This document shows positions 17,898-26,057 of a stretch of DNA of 64,000 bases, one piece after another; position 1 is the first letter of the stretch; every line of letters begins with the position of its first letter. The notes below the pieces were generated by a model, which saw only the letters and a program-made list of their open reading frames with translations, did no database searches and was not told the DNA's origin. The position numbers and the translations under genes are program-made. The stretch is from Marifrigoribacter sp965178585 (GTDB taxonomy: Bacteria > Bacteroidota > Bacteroidia > Flavobacteriales > Flavobacteriaceae), in assembly GCA_965178585.1 (NCBI GenBank), contig OZ238267.1, positions 1,674,001-1,738,000 on the forward strand. The letters run 5' to 3'.

Positions 17898-19037
17898 ATG
17901 AAAATTGCTATTGTTTGTTACCCAACATTTGGAGGTAGTGGAGTTGTTGCCACAGAATTAGGTATTGCTTTGGCTGATCACGGTCATGAAATTCATTTTA
18001 TAACCTATAAACAACCAGTTCGTTTGCAATTATTACATAGTCATGTACATTATCATGAAGTAACAGTACCTAGTTATCCTCTTTTTCATTACCAACCTTA
18101 TGAACTAGCTTTGTCTAGTAAGTTAGTTAATATGGCTAAACTTCATGAAATTGAATTGGTTCATGTGCATTATGCTATACCACACGCATATGCTGGTTAT
18201 ATGGCAAAACAGATGTTAGCTGAAGAAGGAATTAATATTCCAATGGTGACTACTCTTCACGGAACAGATATTACTTTAGTTGGTAATCATCCATTTTACA
18301 AACCTGCAGTTACTTTTAGTATTAATAATAGTGATGCAGTTACATCGGTATCTCAAAGTTTAAAAGAAGATACACTACGTTTATTTGATATTAAAAATAA
18401 AATTCATGTAGTTCCTAATTTTATTGATACTAAAAAATATGATAACCCGTATTCAGAATGTGAACGTGAGTTAATCGCGCATGAAAATGAAAAAATCATT
18501 ACGCATATAAGTAATATTAGAAAAGTGAAACGTGTTGATGATGTGATTGAAATATTTGATCGAATTCAGAAAAAAATGCCTGCTAAATTGGTAATAGTAG
18601 GAGAAGGACCTGAAAAAAAATCTTTAGAAAAACTATGTAAAAAGAAAGGAATCATTGAAAAAGTACTCTTTGTTGGAAATAGTCATGAAGTAGATAAAAT
18701 ATTATGTTTTAGTGACTTATTTATCCTTCCTTCTGAACATGAAAGTTTTGGTTTAGTAGCATTAGAAGCTATGGCTTGTGGAGTTCCTGTGATTTCAAGT
18801 AATGCGGGTGGTTTACCTGAAGTTAATATACAAGGTGAAAGTGGTTATTTAAGCGAAGTAGGTGATGTAAATGAAATGGCTGAAAATGCATTAAAAATTC
18901 TTGAAGATCCTGATGAACATCTTAAGTTTAAAAGAAAAGCAAAAGAGATTTCTAAAAATTTTGAAACTAAAAATATTGTTCCCTTATACGAAGTAATTTA
19001 TAAGAATGCCTTAGAGGGGGTTTCAATAAAAAATTAA
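17898..19037 (+). CDS. bshA: N-acetyl-alpha-D-glucosaminyl L-malate synthase BshA
   Basis: BshA joins GlcNAc from UDP-GlcNAc to L-malate, the first step of bacillithiol synthesis. The 379-residue GT4-family protein shows the typical N-terminus MKIAIVCYPTFGGSGVVATE, then HGTDITLVG near residue 121. The C-terminal nucleotide site is in LFILPSEHESFGLVALEAMA near residue 275 with the EX7E glutamates. That N-terminal GGSGVVATELG phrase separates BshA from other GT4 enzymes. BshB and BshC are not in the window; Bacteroidetes usually scatter them. The gene stands 60 bases after the fusion gene and converges with the AI-2E gene. Confidence 0.93.
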   Translation: MKIAIVCYPTFGGSGVVATELGIALADHGHEIHFITYKQPVRLQLLHSHVHYHEVTVPSYPLFHYQPYELALSSKLVNMAKLHEIELVHVHYAIPHAYAGYMAKQMLAEEGINIPMVTTLHGTDITLVGNHPFYKPAVTFSINNSDAVTSVSQSLKEDTLRLFDIKNKIHVVPNFIDTKKYDNPYSECERELIAHENEKIITHISNIRKVKRVDDVIEIFDRIQKKMPAKLVIVGEGPEKKSLEKLCKKKGIIEKVLFVGNSHEVDKILCFSDLFILPSEHESFGLVALEAMACGVPVISSNAGGLPEVNIQGESGYLSEVGDVNEMAENALKILEDPDEHLKFKRKAKEISKNFETKNIVPLYEVIYKNALEGVSIKN

Positions 19038-19090
19038 ATTACTTTCAACTTACAGCTTATTTTTAACAAATAGAATTGTTTATTAAATTA

Positions 19091-20155
19091 CTATTCTTGA
19101 ACTATTTCCGTATTATTCACCCAACTAGTATATAGATTATGTACTATTGCCAAGATTACTGGGCCAATAAATAACCCTAGTATGCCTTGAAATATCATTC
19201 CGCCAATAGCTCCAATTAATATAACAATCATAGGGGTTTGTAATCCTTTAGCTAAAAGCATAGGTTTTAAAACATTATCCAATAAAGCAACGACTATCAT
19301 ATAAACGGCAAAAACAATAGCTGGTGTAGTCTCTGCAAAAGAAAACACATAAACAATAATTGGTAATACAACAATTGCAACTGGTATTTGTATGATCGCA
19401 GCAAAAATCACAATAATTGCTAATATGCCAGCTGTAGAGTCTAAACCAATCATAGAAAAACCAATAAATGCTAAAACACCTTGAATTACAGCTACTAACA
19501 ATATTCCTTTAACAACACTACGTATGGTATTAGTGCACATTTTCATTAAATCTTCTCCTTGCCCAACCATTAATTTGTCCATAAATTTAACTCCCGTTTT
19601 ATAACCTTTATCTGCTGAAGACATAAAAACACCTGCAATAATTAAAGCAACCATTGAAAGTAATACAACTCCTACTAAACCTTTTATAGAGTCAAAAAAC
19701 CAACCTAATGAGCTTTTAATTTCTTCAGGATGCTTTGTAATAAAGCTTTCCAAATCACTAGATGCATTACTCCAAGCATTATATAATTTATCTCCTATTA
19801 AAGGCCATTCACTTACAGAGCTATTAGGAGGTCGTACTTTTAAAGAACCTTTTTCAAAATCTTGATAAATATTGGTAGAATAATCAACTACAGACTCAGT
19901 TAAACCAATAGAAGGTAATAAAACTACTCCTATTAAAATTATAATAAATAAAGTGCCTAAGAGACCTTTCTTTTTACCTTTAAGTAAGTTTGTGAATTTT
20001 TTATATAAAGGAAACAAAGCCACTGCAACAATGATAGACCACATTAATAAAAGAACAAAAGGCTTTATTATAAAGAAACTCCATATAAATAATATTGATA
20101 AAACAGCAATTCTAATATAAGTATCAATTGCCAAATTTGGTTTTACAGTTTTCAT
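19091..20155 (-). CDS. AI-2E family transporter
   Basis: This 354-residue protein has about eight membrane helices and the AI-2E/PerM family pattern: two N-terminal helices, a soluble stretch around residues 85-150, then a C-terminal bundle with PMLLAKGLQTPMIVILIGAIGG-like sequence and FIGPVILAI. Members export autoinducer-2 or act as Na+/H+ antiporters; the substrate here is unknown. It lies 30 bases downstream of the TolC-like gene in the same direction, so it may be the last gene of the efflux operon, or may simply follow it. Confidence 0.87.
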   Translation of the reverse strand: MKTVKPNLAIDTYIRIAVLSILFIWSFFIIKPFVLLLMWSIIVAVALFPLYKKFTNLLKGKKKGLLGTLFIIILIGVVLLPSIGLTESVVDYSTNIYQDFEKGSLKVRPPNSSVSEWPLIGDKLYNAWSNASSDLESFITKHPEEIKSSLGWFFDSIKGLVGVVLLSMVALIIAGVFMSSADKGYKTGVKFMDKLMVGQGEDLMKMCTNTIRSVVKGILLVAVIQGVLAFIGFSMIGLDSTAGILAIIVIFAAIIQIPVAIVVLPIIVYVFSFAETTPAIVFAVYMIVVALLDNVLKPMLLAKGLQTPMIVILIGAIGGMIFQGILGLFIGPVILAIVHNLYTSWVNNTEIVQE

Positions 20156-20185
20156 ATGATTAGTTTTATATTAATATTATTTCTT

Positions 20186-21535
20186 TTACCATCCACCACC
20201 TAATGCAACATATAAATCTATGATGGATTGTAATTCTTGAGTTAATGATGCCGAAGCTTTTAATTCCGCACTAAATTGAGAATTTTGTAATAGGAGCACT
20301 TCTAAATAACTGGTTAAACCTCCATCATACCTTACCCACGCTAATTCAGCCGCTTTAGTTGCCAAATCCATTTGTTCATTTCTTAAAGTGTATTCTCTAT
20401 TATAAGTATTTTGAGCAATTATAGCATCTTCAACTTCTTTAATTGCTGTAAGATACGATAATTGATAATTGTAAAGTAAACGTTCTGTTCTCACTTTTTC
20501 AAGTTCAACTCCTTTTTTAATTTTTCCAGCATTAAAAATAGGTCCAAATAATTGTGCGCCTAGATCAGAAAAAAAAGTAATTGGATTTAATAAACTTACT
20601 CCCATATCTAAACTAATGGTCAGTGAAGGATATTTTAATGCTTCAGCAGCTCCAATTCTTAAATGCTGAGCTTCTAATTTTCGTTCACTTTCTAAAACAT
20701 CTGGTCTTCTTGATATTAATTCTGATGGAATTCCAGTAGGTACTTCTGGCAATGAAATTTGTTTATGTAAGGGAAGACCTCTTGGTATATCTATAGGTAC
20801 TGAACCCAATAAAACACTTATACCATTTTCTAATAAAGATCTAGAGCGCAATAAAGTTTCAATGGTAGCTTTAGCTTCAACTAACTGTATTTTTGATTGT
20901 GTTAAATCTACTTCATTTACAAACCCTCCATCAAAACGTGCCTGCATTACATCTAAGTTGTCTGCAAAGTTTTTTGCTGTTTTTTCTGAAATCAACAACC
21001 TGTTATCTAAATCTCTTAAAGAAATATATGCACTAGCAACAGTTGATATTACTGAAATTGTAACAGATCTATAAGCATATTCGGTAGCAAGATATTCTTG
21101 TTTAGCTGCTTCATTTAATGATTTAATTCTTTGCCATAAATCTACTGTATATGAGATATTTACTCCAGCAACAACCGAGTTGGAAAATTCAGAAGTTTCA
21201 GAGTTAATTCCAGTTGAAGCTCCACCATAGTAATTTATGTTTGGATAAAAATCAGCTTCAGAAAGTTCAAAATATATATTTGATTCTTGCAATCTTGTTA
21301 TAGCAATTTTTATATTCTTATTTTCTTTTAATGCAGTATTTATTAAATCGACTAAAATGGGATCTTTAAACAATTCCCACCAATTTAAAGTTGCAATAGA
21401 ACTTTCTGTATCAGAATCTTGATGATATGATTCAGGTAGATTTTGCTCTGTTCGCTCATAGTCTTCACCTACTTTACAAGAAGAAACACTTAAAATTAAA
21501 GAAAACAACAGACAATATGTATAAACTTTCATCAT
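20186..21535 (-). CDS. TolC/NodT-family outer-membrane efflux lipoprotein
   Basis: This 449-residue outer-membrane factor has a lipoprotein signal with lipobox SVSSC (Cys20) and the two duplicated OEP repeats of coiled helices plus strands. Typical wording includes ELISRRPDVLESERKLEAQHLRIGAAEA near residue 270 (seen as SRRPDV and RIGAAEA) and LEVLLLQNSQFSAEL near the end. It forms the trimeric exit duct of a tripartite pump. The start codon overlaps the end of the DUF2955-like permease gene by four bases (ATGA), so translation is probably coupled. Confidence 0.92.
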   Translation of the reverse strand: MMKVYTYCLLFSLILSVSSCKVGEDYERTEQNLPESYHQDSDTESSIATLNWWELFKDPILVDLINTALKENKNIKIAITRLQESNIYFELSEADFYPNINYYGGASTGINSETSEFSNSVVAGVNISYTVDLWQRIKSLNEAAKQEYLATEYAYRSVTISVISTVASAYISLRDLDNRLLISEKTAKNFADNLDVMQARFDGGFVNEVDLTQSKIQLVEAKATIETLLRSRSLLENGISVLLGSVPIDIPRGLPLHKQISLPEVPTGIPSELISRRPDVLESERKLEAQHLRIGAAEALKYPSLTISLDMGVSLLNPITFFSDLGAQLFGPIFNAGKIKKGVELEKVRTERLLYNYQLSYLTAIKEVEDAIIAQNTYNREYTLRNEQMDLATKAAELAWVRYDGGLTSYLEVLLLQNSQFSAELKASASLTQELQSIIDLYVALGGGW

Positions 21536-22569
21536 ATTGATTTTAGTTTCTTCTTTTCAAAATAGTTAATTATTCCAAACCCAACTACTACATATATTAC
21601 AGCTATTGAAATTTGAACTAATCTTGACCAAACTTCTGAACCTGCATCAGCACCAGATGAAGTTACAGATCCTAATATTAAAAGGAAAGTTGAAAAGCCG
21701 GTACCAAATATTGCAGCCATTTTATTATTAGAAAATAATTTACTTCCAAATAACCAACCAACAGAAAGAGTTAAGAGCAGTAAAAATGTTAATAAAGGCA
21801 CTATTACTAATAATTTATAAGCAAAAATTGCAAATACTCCTCCTAATATATTTGCAACTATTAATACAGTACCAGCTTTTGCATTTGCTAGTGCTGGATT
21901 CATAGATAATATGGCAATAAATATTAATACCAATAATCCTCCTGAAAGTTTAAATATGAAAAATAACAGTAATGCTGGCAATAATAAAAATAAAATGTTT
22001 TTTGAATAATTAAACCTAGCATTTTCATTTAAAGAAATTGCACTTTTTGATTTAACAAATTCTTGATCTGCTTTTGACCATGGAAACACTAAAAAAATTA
22101 AATAAGTAAGCCCAATTGCCATAAAAGCATTCATTACTAAATTTACTGCTATGAATCCACTAATACCCTGTGGCTCTAATGAAATTAATGGTATTACTAA
22201 TAAGCTAATAACAGCAAATAATTTAACCATTTTAGGTAGTTTATTAGTGTAGTACAACCAAAGAATACCCAGGCACAATAAAGGCATAAAAACCAAAGGA
22301 TAATCCTTAAAATATGCGCTAAACATAAAGGTTATTAAATTAATTACAATAAGTATTAAGATAAATAATAATCCTTGTTTAATTGTTATTGGCTTCACTC
22401 CAGGTGCTATATAACCTAATGCTAAGACAGTTGTTAAATAGGAGAGTGGGTAAGCTAAAACTGAAGTTATAAATAAAATAAAGGTGATACCTAAAACATA
22501 CCTCAATAAAGGTCTTGCTGATGCCCAGTTATATTTTAGTATCGGATTAAATGAAAGTTTATCTAACAT
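21532..22569 (-). CDS. DUF2955/FUSC-like inner-membrane efflux permease
   Basis: This integral membrane protein of about 345 residues begins MLDKLSFNPILKYNWASARP and has roughly ten helices in two bundles of about five, separated by a charged stretch (FPWSKADQEFVKSKSAISL). This is the layout of DUF2955 and FUSC-type permeases paired with EmrA/AaeA-type adaptors. The ATG at 22569 is favoured over 22608 because the upstream 13 residues lie inside the HlyD gene and are not typical of the family. The gene overlaps HlyD by 11 bases and the TolC gene by four. Substrate is unknown; aromatic acids are handled by the related AaeB. Confidence 0.78.
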   Translation of the reverse strand: MLDKLSFNPILKYNWASARPLLRYVLGITFILFITSVLAYPLSYLTTVLALGYIAPGVKPITIKQGLLFILILIVINLITFMFSAYFKDYPLVFMPLLCLGILWLYYTNKLPKMVKLFAVISLLVIPLISLEPQGISGFIAVNLVMNAFMAIGLTYLIFLVFPWSKADQEFVKSKSAISLNENARFNYSKNILFLLLPALLLFFIFKLSGGLLVLIFIAILSMNPALANAKAGTVLIVANILGGVFAIFAYKLLVIVPLLTFLLLLTLSVGWLFGSKLFSNNKMAAIFGTGFSTFLLILGSVTSSGADAGSEVWSRLVQISIAVIYVVVGFGIINYFEKKKLKSI

Positions 22570-23698
22570 AGGATAACCAAGAATTAAATTTAATTCTAAA
22601 TGATGCAATACTATTTAAAATCCAATTACTGCCTGTATAAACTACTACATCTACTTGTCCACCCAATCGAACCGGAAGTTCACTTTGTTTCGTTTTGTCA
22701 AAACTTATAATAACTGGAAATCGCTGAGGGTCCCTTAACCATGAATTTTTACTACTAACACTTGGCAAACCTCCTTTATTTGTTTGATCGGTTGCTACAC
22801 CATTCCCCAAACTTCTAATAGTTCCTTCGTATATTTTTCCTGGAGCAATATCAAATGTATATTTAACCGGATCTCCTATTTTTATTAATGACAAGTTGTT
22901 TTCTTTCATGTCTGCTTGTATCCAAACATCTGAATCCGAAATCAACGTTGTTAATGGTTGTCCAGCAGAAGCGTAATATCCTAAATCAATATCAAAACTT
23001 TCAATAATACCATTGGTAGGAGCAATTATAGCAGTAAATGCTAAATCCAGTTGAGCTTTCTCTAAATCTTGAATGGCAGCCCTAATTTTTGGATTATCAG
23101 GCCCTGAATCACCTAAAGATTGTTTTGATCTATCTAAATTTGCTTGAGACGATGCTACTTGCTCTGTAGCTTGCAGTAAAGCAGTTTCAGATTGATCTTT
23201 ATCAGATTCTGAAAGAGCACCAGCATTATCACGCATCACTTTTTGTACACGATCCCAATTTCTTTGTGCTCTATCTAATTGAGCCTTAGCAACACCCAAT
23301 TTACCCGCAGCAGATTTTACCGATGATGAACTTGCAGCAACAGATTGTGTTGCGTTATCAATATTAGCTTCTGCTTTTAATACAGCAATTTTAAAAGGAG
23401 AGGGATCAATTAAAAATAAAGTATCACCCGCTTTTACTTTGGAATGCAATTTAACTCGAATATCTATAATATTACCAGAAACTCTTGATGTAACAGGAGT
23501 TACTAAGCCCTTAATTCTAGCTTGATCAGTATAAGGGGTACTTCTTTCTGATGCTATATACCAAACAAAAAATAATAAAGAAATTAGTAGTACTATTCTT
23601 GTTATAAGTTTAATAGGACTTTTCTTTTCATTACTAACAGAAGCTTCAGAATCTAATTGATCTTCATTATTTTCTACAGAATCCTTATTAGTATCCAT
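22559..23698 (-). CDS. HlyD/EmrA-family periplasmic adaptor
   Basis: This 379-residue membrane fusion protein has a single N-terminal helix (about residues 30-47, ITRIVLLISLLFFVWYIAS). The biotinyl-lipoyl half domains flank a coiled-coil hairpin (about residues 110-215, rich in Ala, Gln and Ser). The beta-barrel region starts with ATDQTNKGGLPSVSS. It follows the EmrA/AaeA form that pairs with MFS or FUSC permeases rather than RND pumps. It ends inside the next gene and starts one base after the channel gene, so all four genes form one transcript. Confidence 0.92.
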   Translation of the reverse strand: MDTNKDSVENNEDQLDSEASVSNEKKSPIKLITRIVLLISLLFFVWYIASERSTPYTDQARIKGLVTPVTSRVSGNIIDIRVKLHSKVKAGDTLFLIDPSPFKIAVLKAEANIDNATQSVAASSSSVKSAAGKLGVAKAQLDRAQRNWDRVQKVMRDNAGALSESDKDQSETALLQATEQVASSQANLDRSKQSLGDSGPDNPKIRAAIQDLEKAQLDLAFTAIIAPTNGIIESFDIDLGYYASAGQPLTTLISDSDVWIQADMKENNLSLIKIGDPVKYTFDIAPGKIYEGTIRSLGNGVATDQTNKGGLPSVSSKNSWLRDPQRFPVIISFDKTKQSELPVRLGGQVDVVVYTGSNWILNSIASFRIKFNSWLSYVR

Positions 23699-23699
23699 A

Positions 23700-24149
23700 T
23701 TATGATTTGTCTTTTGATTTTAATATATCTTTTATAGTATATTGAAGAACAGAAAACATCATTGCAGTTGTCCAACCTAAAAGTAATACCCCATTCATCG
23801 CTTCAAGACCAGCTAAAATTCTATTCGATGAACTTATGGTTATTTCACCATAACCTAGTGTAGTAAAAGTGACTAAGGAAAAATAAATTGCTTTTTCTAT
23901 ATTATCAAACTCGGTAATTCCAGGTAAATAAAAATATGCAAAGCCCCAAATTATTGCTTCTATAAAATTTAATGTTAATAAAAAGATAGCTGTATATATT
24001 AAAACCCAAACTACTTTTTTTGCTAAATCTTTATTATTATAAGATTTATTTTTAATGATAAGTTTTTTGACCCAAAATATGGTTCCGTAACCATGAATTA
24101 GTATGGTTATTATAATTATTAAAACTCCGATGGCAATATTTATAAACAT
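23700..24149 (-). CDS. two-helix potassium-channel-like protein
   Basis: This 149-residue protein has three or four hydrophobic segments. The last pair flanks a pore loop with the selectivity filter TTLGYGE (Thr96-Gly101), the K+-channel signature of the Ion_trans_2 family. No RCK or cyclic-nucleotide domain is attached. It is the first gene of the efflux operon, with only one base between it and the HlyD gene. Coupling to drug or acid efflux could help balance charge, but that is inference from gene order. Confidence 0.85.
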   Translation of the reverse strand: MFINIAIGVLIIIITILIHGYGTIFWVKKLIIKNKSYNNKDLAKKVVWVLIYTAIFLLTLNFIEAIIWGFAYFYLPGITEFDNIEKAIYFSLVTFTTLGYGEITISSSNRILAGLEAMNGVLLLGWTTAMMFSVLQYTIKDILKSKDKS

Positions 24150-24165
24150 AATTACGATTGTCCTT

Positions 24166-24173
24166 CAAATATA
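24166..24173 (-). promoter_or_regulatory. -7 promoter element of the efflux operon
   Basis: On the minus strand the sequence is TATATTTG, an exact TAnnTTTG match, 17 bases before the channel-gene ATG. No clear -33 TTTG box is present at 19-21 bases, so strength is uncertain. The position would give a very short leader. Confidence 0.5.
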
Positions 24174-24225
24174 TGAATTCGTTTTAAACTAAATAATAAA
24201 TTTTAGGATTGAAAATAGTAAACTC

Positions 24226-25905
24226 TTAATTGCTTTTATTGCCCATAACAGTTTGAATGATAATTGCTATAAACATTACAATTGCACAACCAACTAAATT
24301 TAACCATAAATAAGGCATTAAATCTATATACCAAAAATAGATAATAATAACTTGAGTGATTAAAGCAGCATAAAAAACAGCATTACTTTTTACATATTTT
24401 ATAAAAAATGCAAGTAAGAATACACCAAGAACGTTTCCATAAAATATGGACCCAATAATATTTACAAGTTGAATTAAATTATCAAAAAGATTAGCTACAC
24501 AAGCAACAGATATTGCAATTACTCCCCATATTAAAGTAAACCATTTTGAAACTTTCACATAATGCTTATCATCTTTAATCGTGACATTTCTTTTATATAA
24601 ATCTATTGCAGTAGTAGAAGCTAGTGCATTTAATTCAGAAGCTGTACTAGACATTGCTGCACTCAAAATTACAGCCAATAATAAACCTATTAAGCCTCTT
24701 GGGAGATTTGTCAATATAAAATGAATAAATACATAATCCTTATCATTAGTTTCAGCATCTGGATTTGCCTTTAAAATTATTTCTTTTGTTTGATTTCTTA
24801 AATTTTCCTTTAAACCATTTAAATATATTATTTCTTTTGAAACATTGTCTTTTGTTGTTTGGCTTTCTGCGTTAAAAAATAAAATTTGCTTATCCTTTAT
24901 GGAAAGATCTAGATCTCTTTTATCTATTTCTAATTGGTTGTATTCAGAAGCAAATTCAGAATTCCTAACATCTTCAATTGCAGAAGGATTAAAGTTTAGT
25001 GGTGATTCATTAAATTGATAAAAAACAAAGACCATAACACCAACCAACAATATGAAAAATTGCATCGGAACCTTAAGTAAACCATTCATAATTAAACCCA
25101 TCTGGCTTTCCCTAACCGATTTACCACTTAGGTATCGTTGTACTTGACTTTGATCAGTACCAAAGTAGGAGAGTGCTAAAAAGGTACCACCAATAATACC
25201 ACTCCAAAAAGTATATCGATTATCAAAATCAAAAGAGAAATCTAAGACATCTAATTTACCGTTAGCACCTGCTAATTCAAGTGCTCTTGAAAAAGATACA
25301 TCTAGTGGCAGATAATTTAAAATAATCAAAAAGGTTATAAACATTCCAGCAAAAATGACTCCCATTTGTTGTTTCTGTGTTATGCTCACGGCTTTAGTTC
25401 CACCACTTACTGTATAGATAATTACTAATAATCCTATGATAATATTAAGCGTAACTAAATCCCAACCTAAAACTGCAGATAAAATTATAGAAGGAGCAAA
25501 AATGGTTATTCCTGCTGCTAATCCTCGTTGAATTAAAAATAAAATAGCAGTAAGAGTCCGTGTTTTCAAATCGAATCTACTTTCCAAAAATTCATAAGCA
25601 GTAAACACTTTTAACTTATGATATAATGGTATAAACACCATACTAATAATTATCATGGCTATTGGAAGTCCAAAATAAAACTGAACAAAACCCATACCAT
25701 CATGGTAAGCTTGTCCAGGAGTTGATAAAAATGTGATAGCACTTGCTTGCGTTGCCATAACACTTAAACCAATGGTCCACCAATTAGAAGAATTACCTCC
25801 TTTTAAATAGTCGGTAACATTTTTATTGTGTCGTGTTTTATAAGTACCGTATAAAACTATAAATGCTAATGTTCCACTAAGAACGATCCAATCAATTAGT
25901 TGCAT
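24226..25905 (-). CDS. sodium:solute symporter (SSS family)
   Basis: This 559-residue transporter has about 13 helices and the SSS signature in its core (WWTIGLSVMATQASAITFLS near residue 42 and SYFGTDQSQVQRYL near 250). These proteins move a sugar, amino acid or other solute with Na+. A hydrophilic, probably helical insert of about 80 residues (about 305-385) sits between two helices, as in other Bacteroidetes members of this subfamily. A 36-residue membrane protein gene starts just upstream, and a PIG-L deacetylase gene follows on that side; both are commonly found together. The solute cannot be deduced. Confidence 0.92.
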   Translation of the reverse strand: MQLIDWIVLSGTLAFIVLYGTYKTRHNKNVTDYLKGGNSSNWWTIGLSVMATQASAITFLSTPGQAYHDGMGFVQFYFGLPIAMIIISMVFIPLYHKLKVFTAYEFLESRFDLKTRTLTAILFLIQRGLAAGITIFAPSIILSAVLGWDLVTLNIIIGLLVIIYTVSGGTKAVSITQKQQMGVIFAGMFITFLIILNYLPLDVSFSRALELAGANGKLDVLDFSFDFDNRYTFWSGIIGGTFLALSYFGTDQSQVQRYLSGKSVRESQMGLIMNGLLKVPMQFFILLVGVMVFVFYQFNESPLNFNPSAIEDVRNSEFASEYNQLEIDKRDLDLSIKDKQILFFNAESQTTKDNVSKEIIYLNGLKENLRNQTKEIILKANPDAETNDKDYVFIHFILTNLPRGLIGLLLAVILSAAMSSTASELNALASTTAIDLYKRNVTIKDDKHYVKVSKWFTLIWGVIAISVACVANLFDNLIQLVNIIGSIFYGNVLGVFLLAFFIKYVKSNAVFYAALITQVIIIYFWYIDLMPYLWLNLVGCAIVMFIAIIIQTVMGNKSN

Positions 25906-25906
25906 A

Positions 25907-26017
25907 CTATGAGAAGCTAATCATTAAATAATAAAATAGAGCAATGTAGATTGTGTTCATAACTAGAACCCAGGTATAGCTTTTTTTCCAAGTGAATTTT
26001 ACATTTTCTTCTTTCAT
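25907..26017 (-). CDS. 36-residue single-pass membrane protein, likely symporter partner
   Basis: This small gene encodes 36 residues: MKEENVKFTWKKSYTWVL and then a hydrophobic helix VMNTIYIALFYYLMISF. The arrangement is a short charged head, a Trp/Lys/Tyr-rich interface and one membrane helix. It ends one base before the symporter ATG, which implies translational coupling. Tiny proteins of this shape occur next to SSS symporters in several Bacteroidetes, and some symporters (for example in other families with DUF997 or small accessory subunits) need a partner. The coding call rests on the clean ATG, composition and tight spacing. Confidence 0.72.
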   Translation of the reverse strand: MKEENVKFTWKKSYTWVLVMNTIYIALFYYLMISFS

Positions 26018-26057
26018 GAGGTTGGTTTTAATGAAGGGTAAATTTTTAGGCTACTAT

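Noticed and set aside
22570..22608. Upstream start for the DUF2955-like gene
   Set aside because: The extra residues lie inside the HlyD gene and the ATG at 22569 fits the family.
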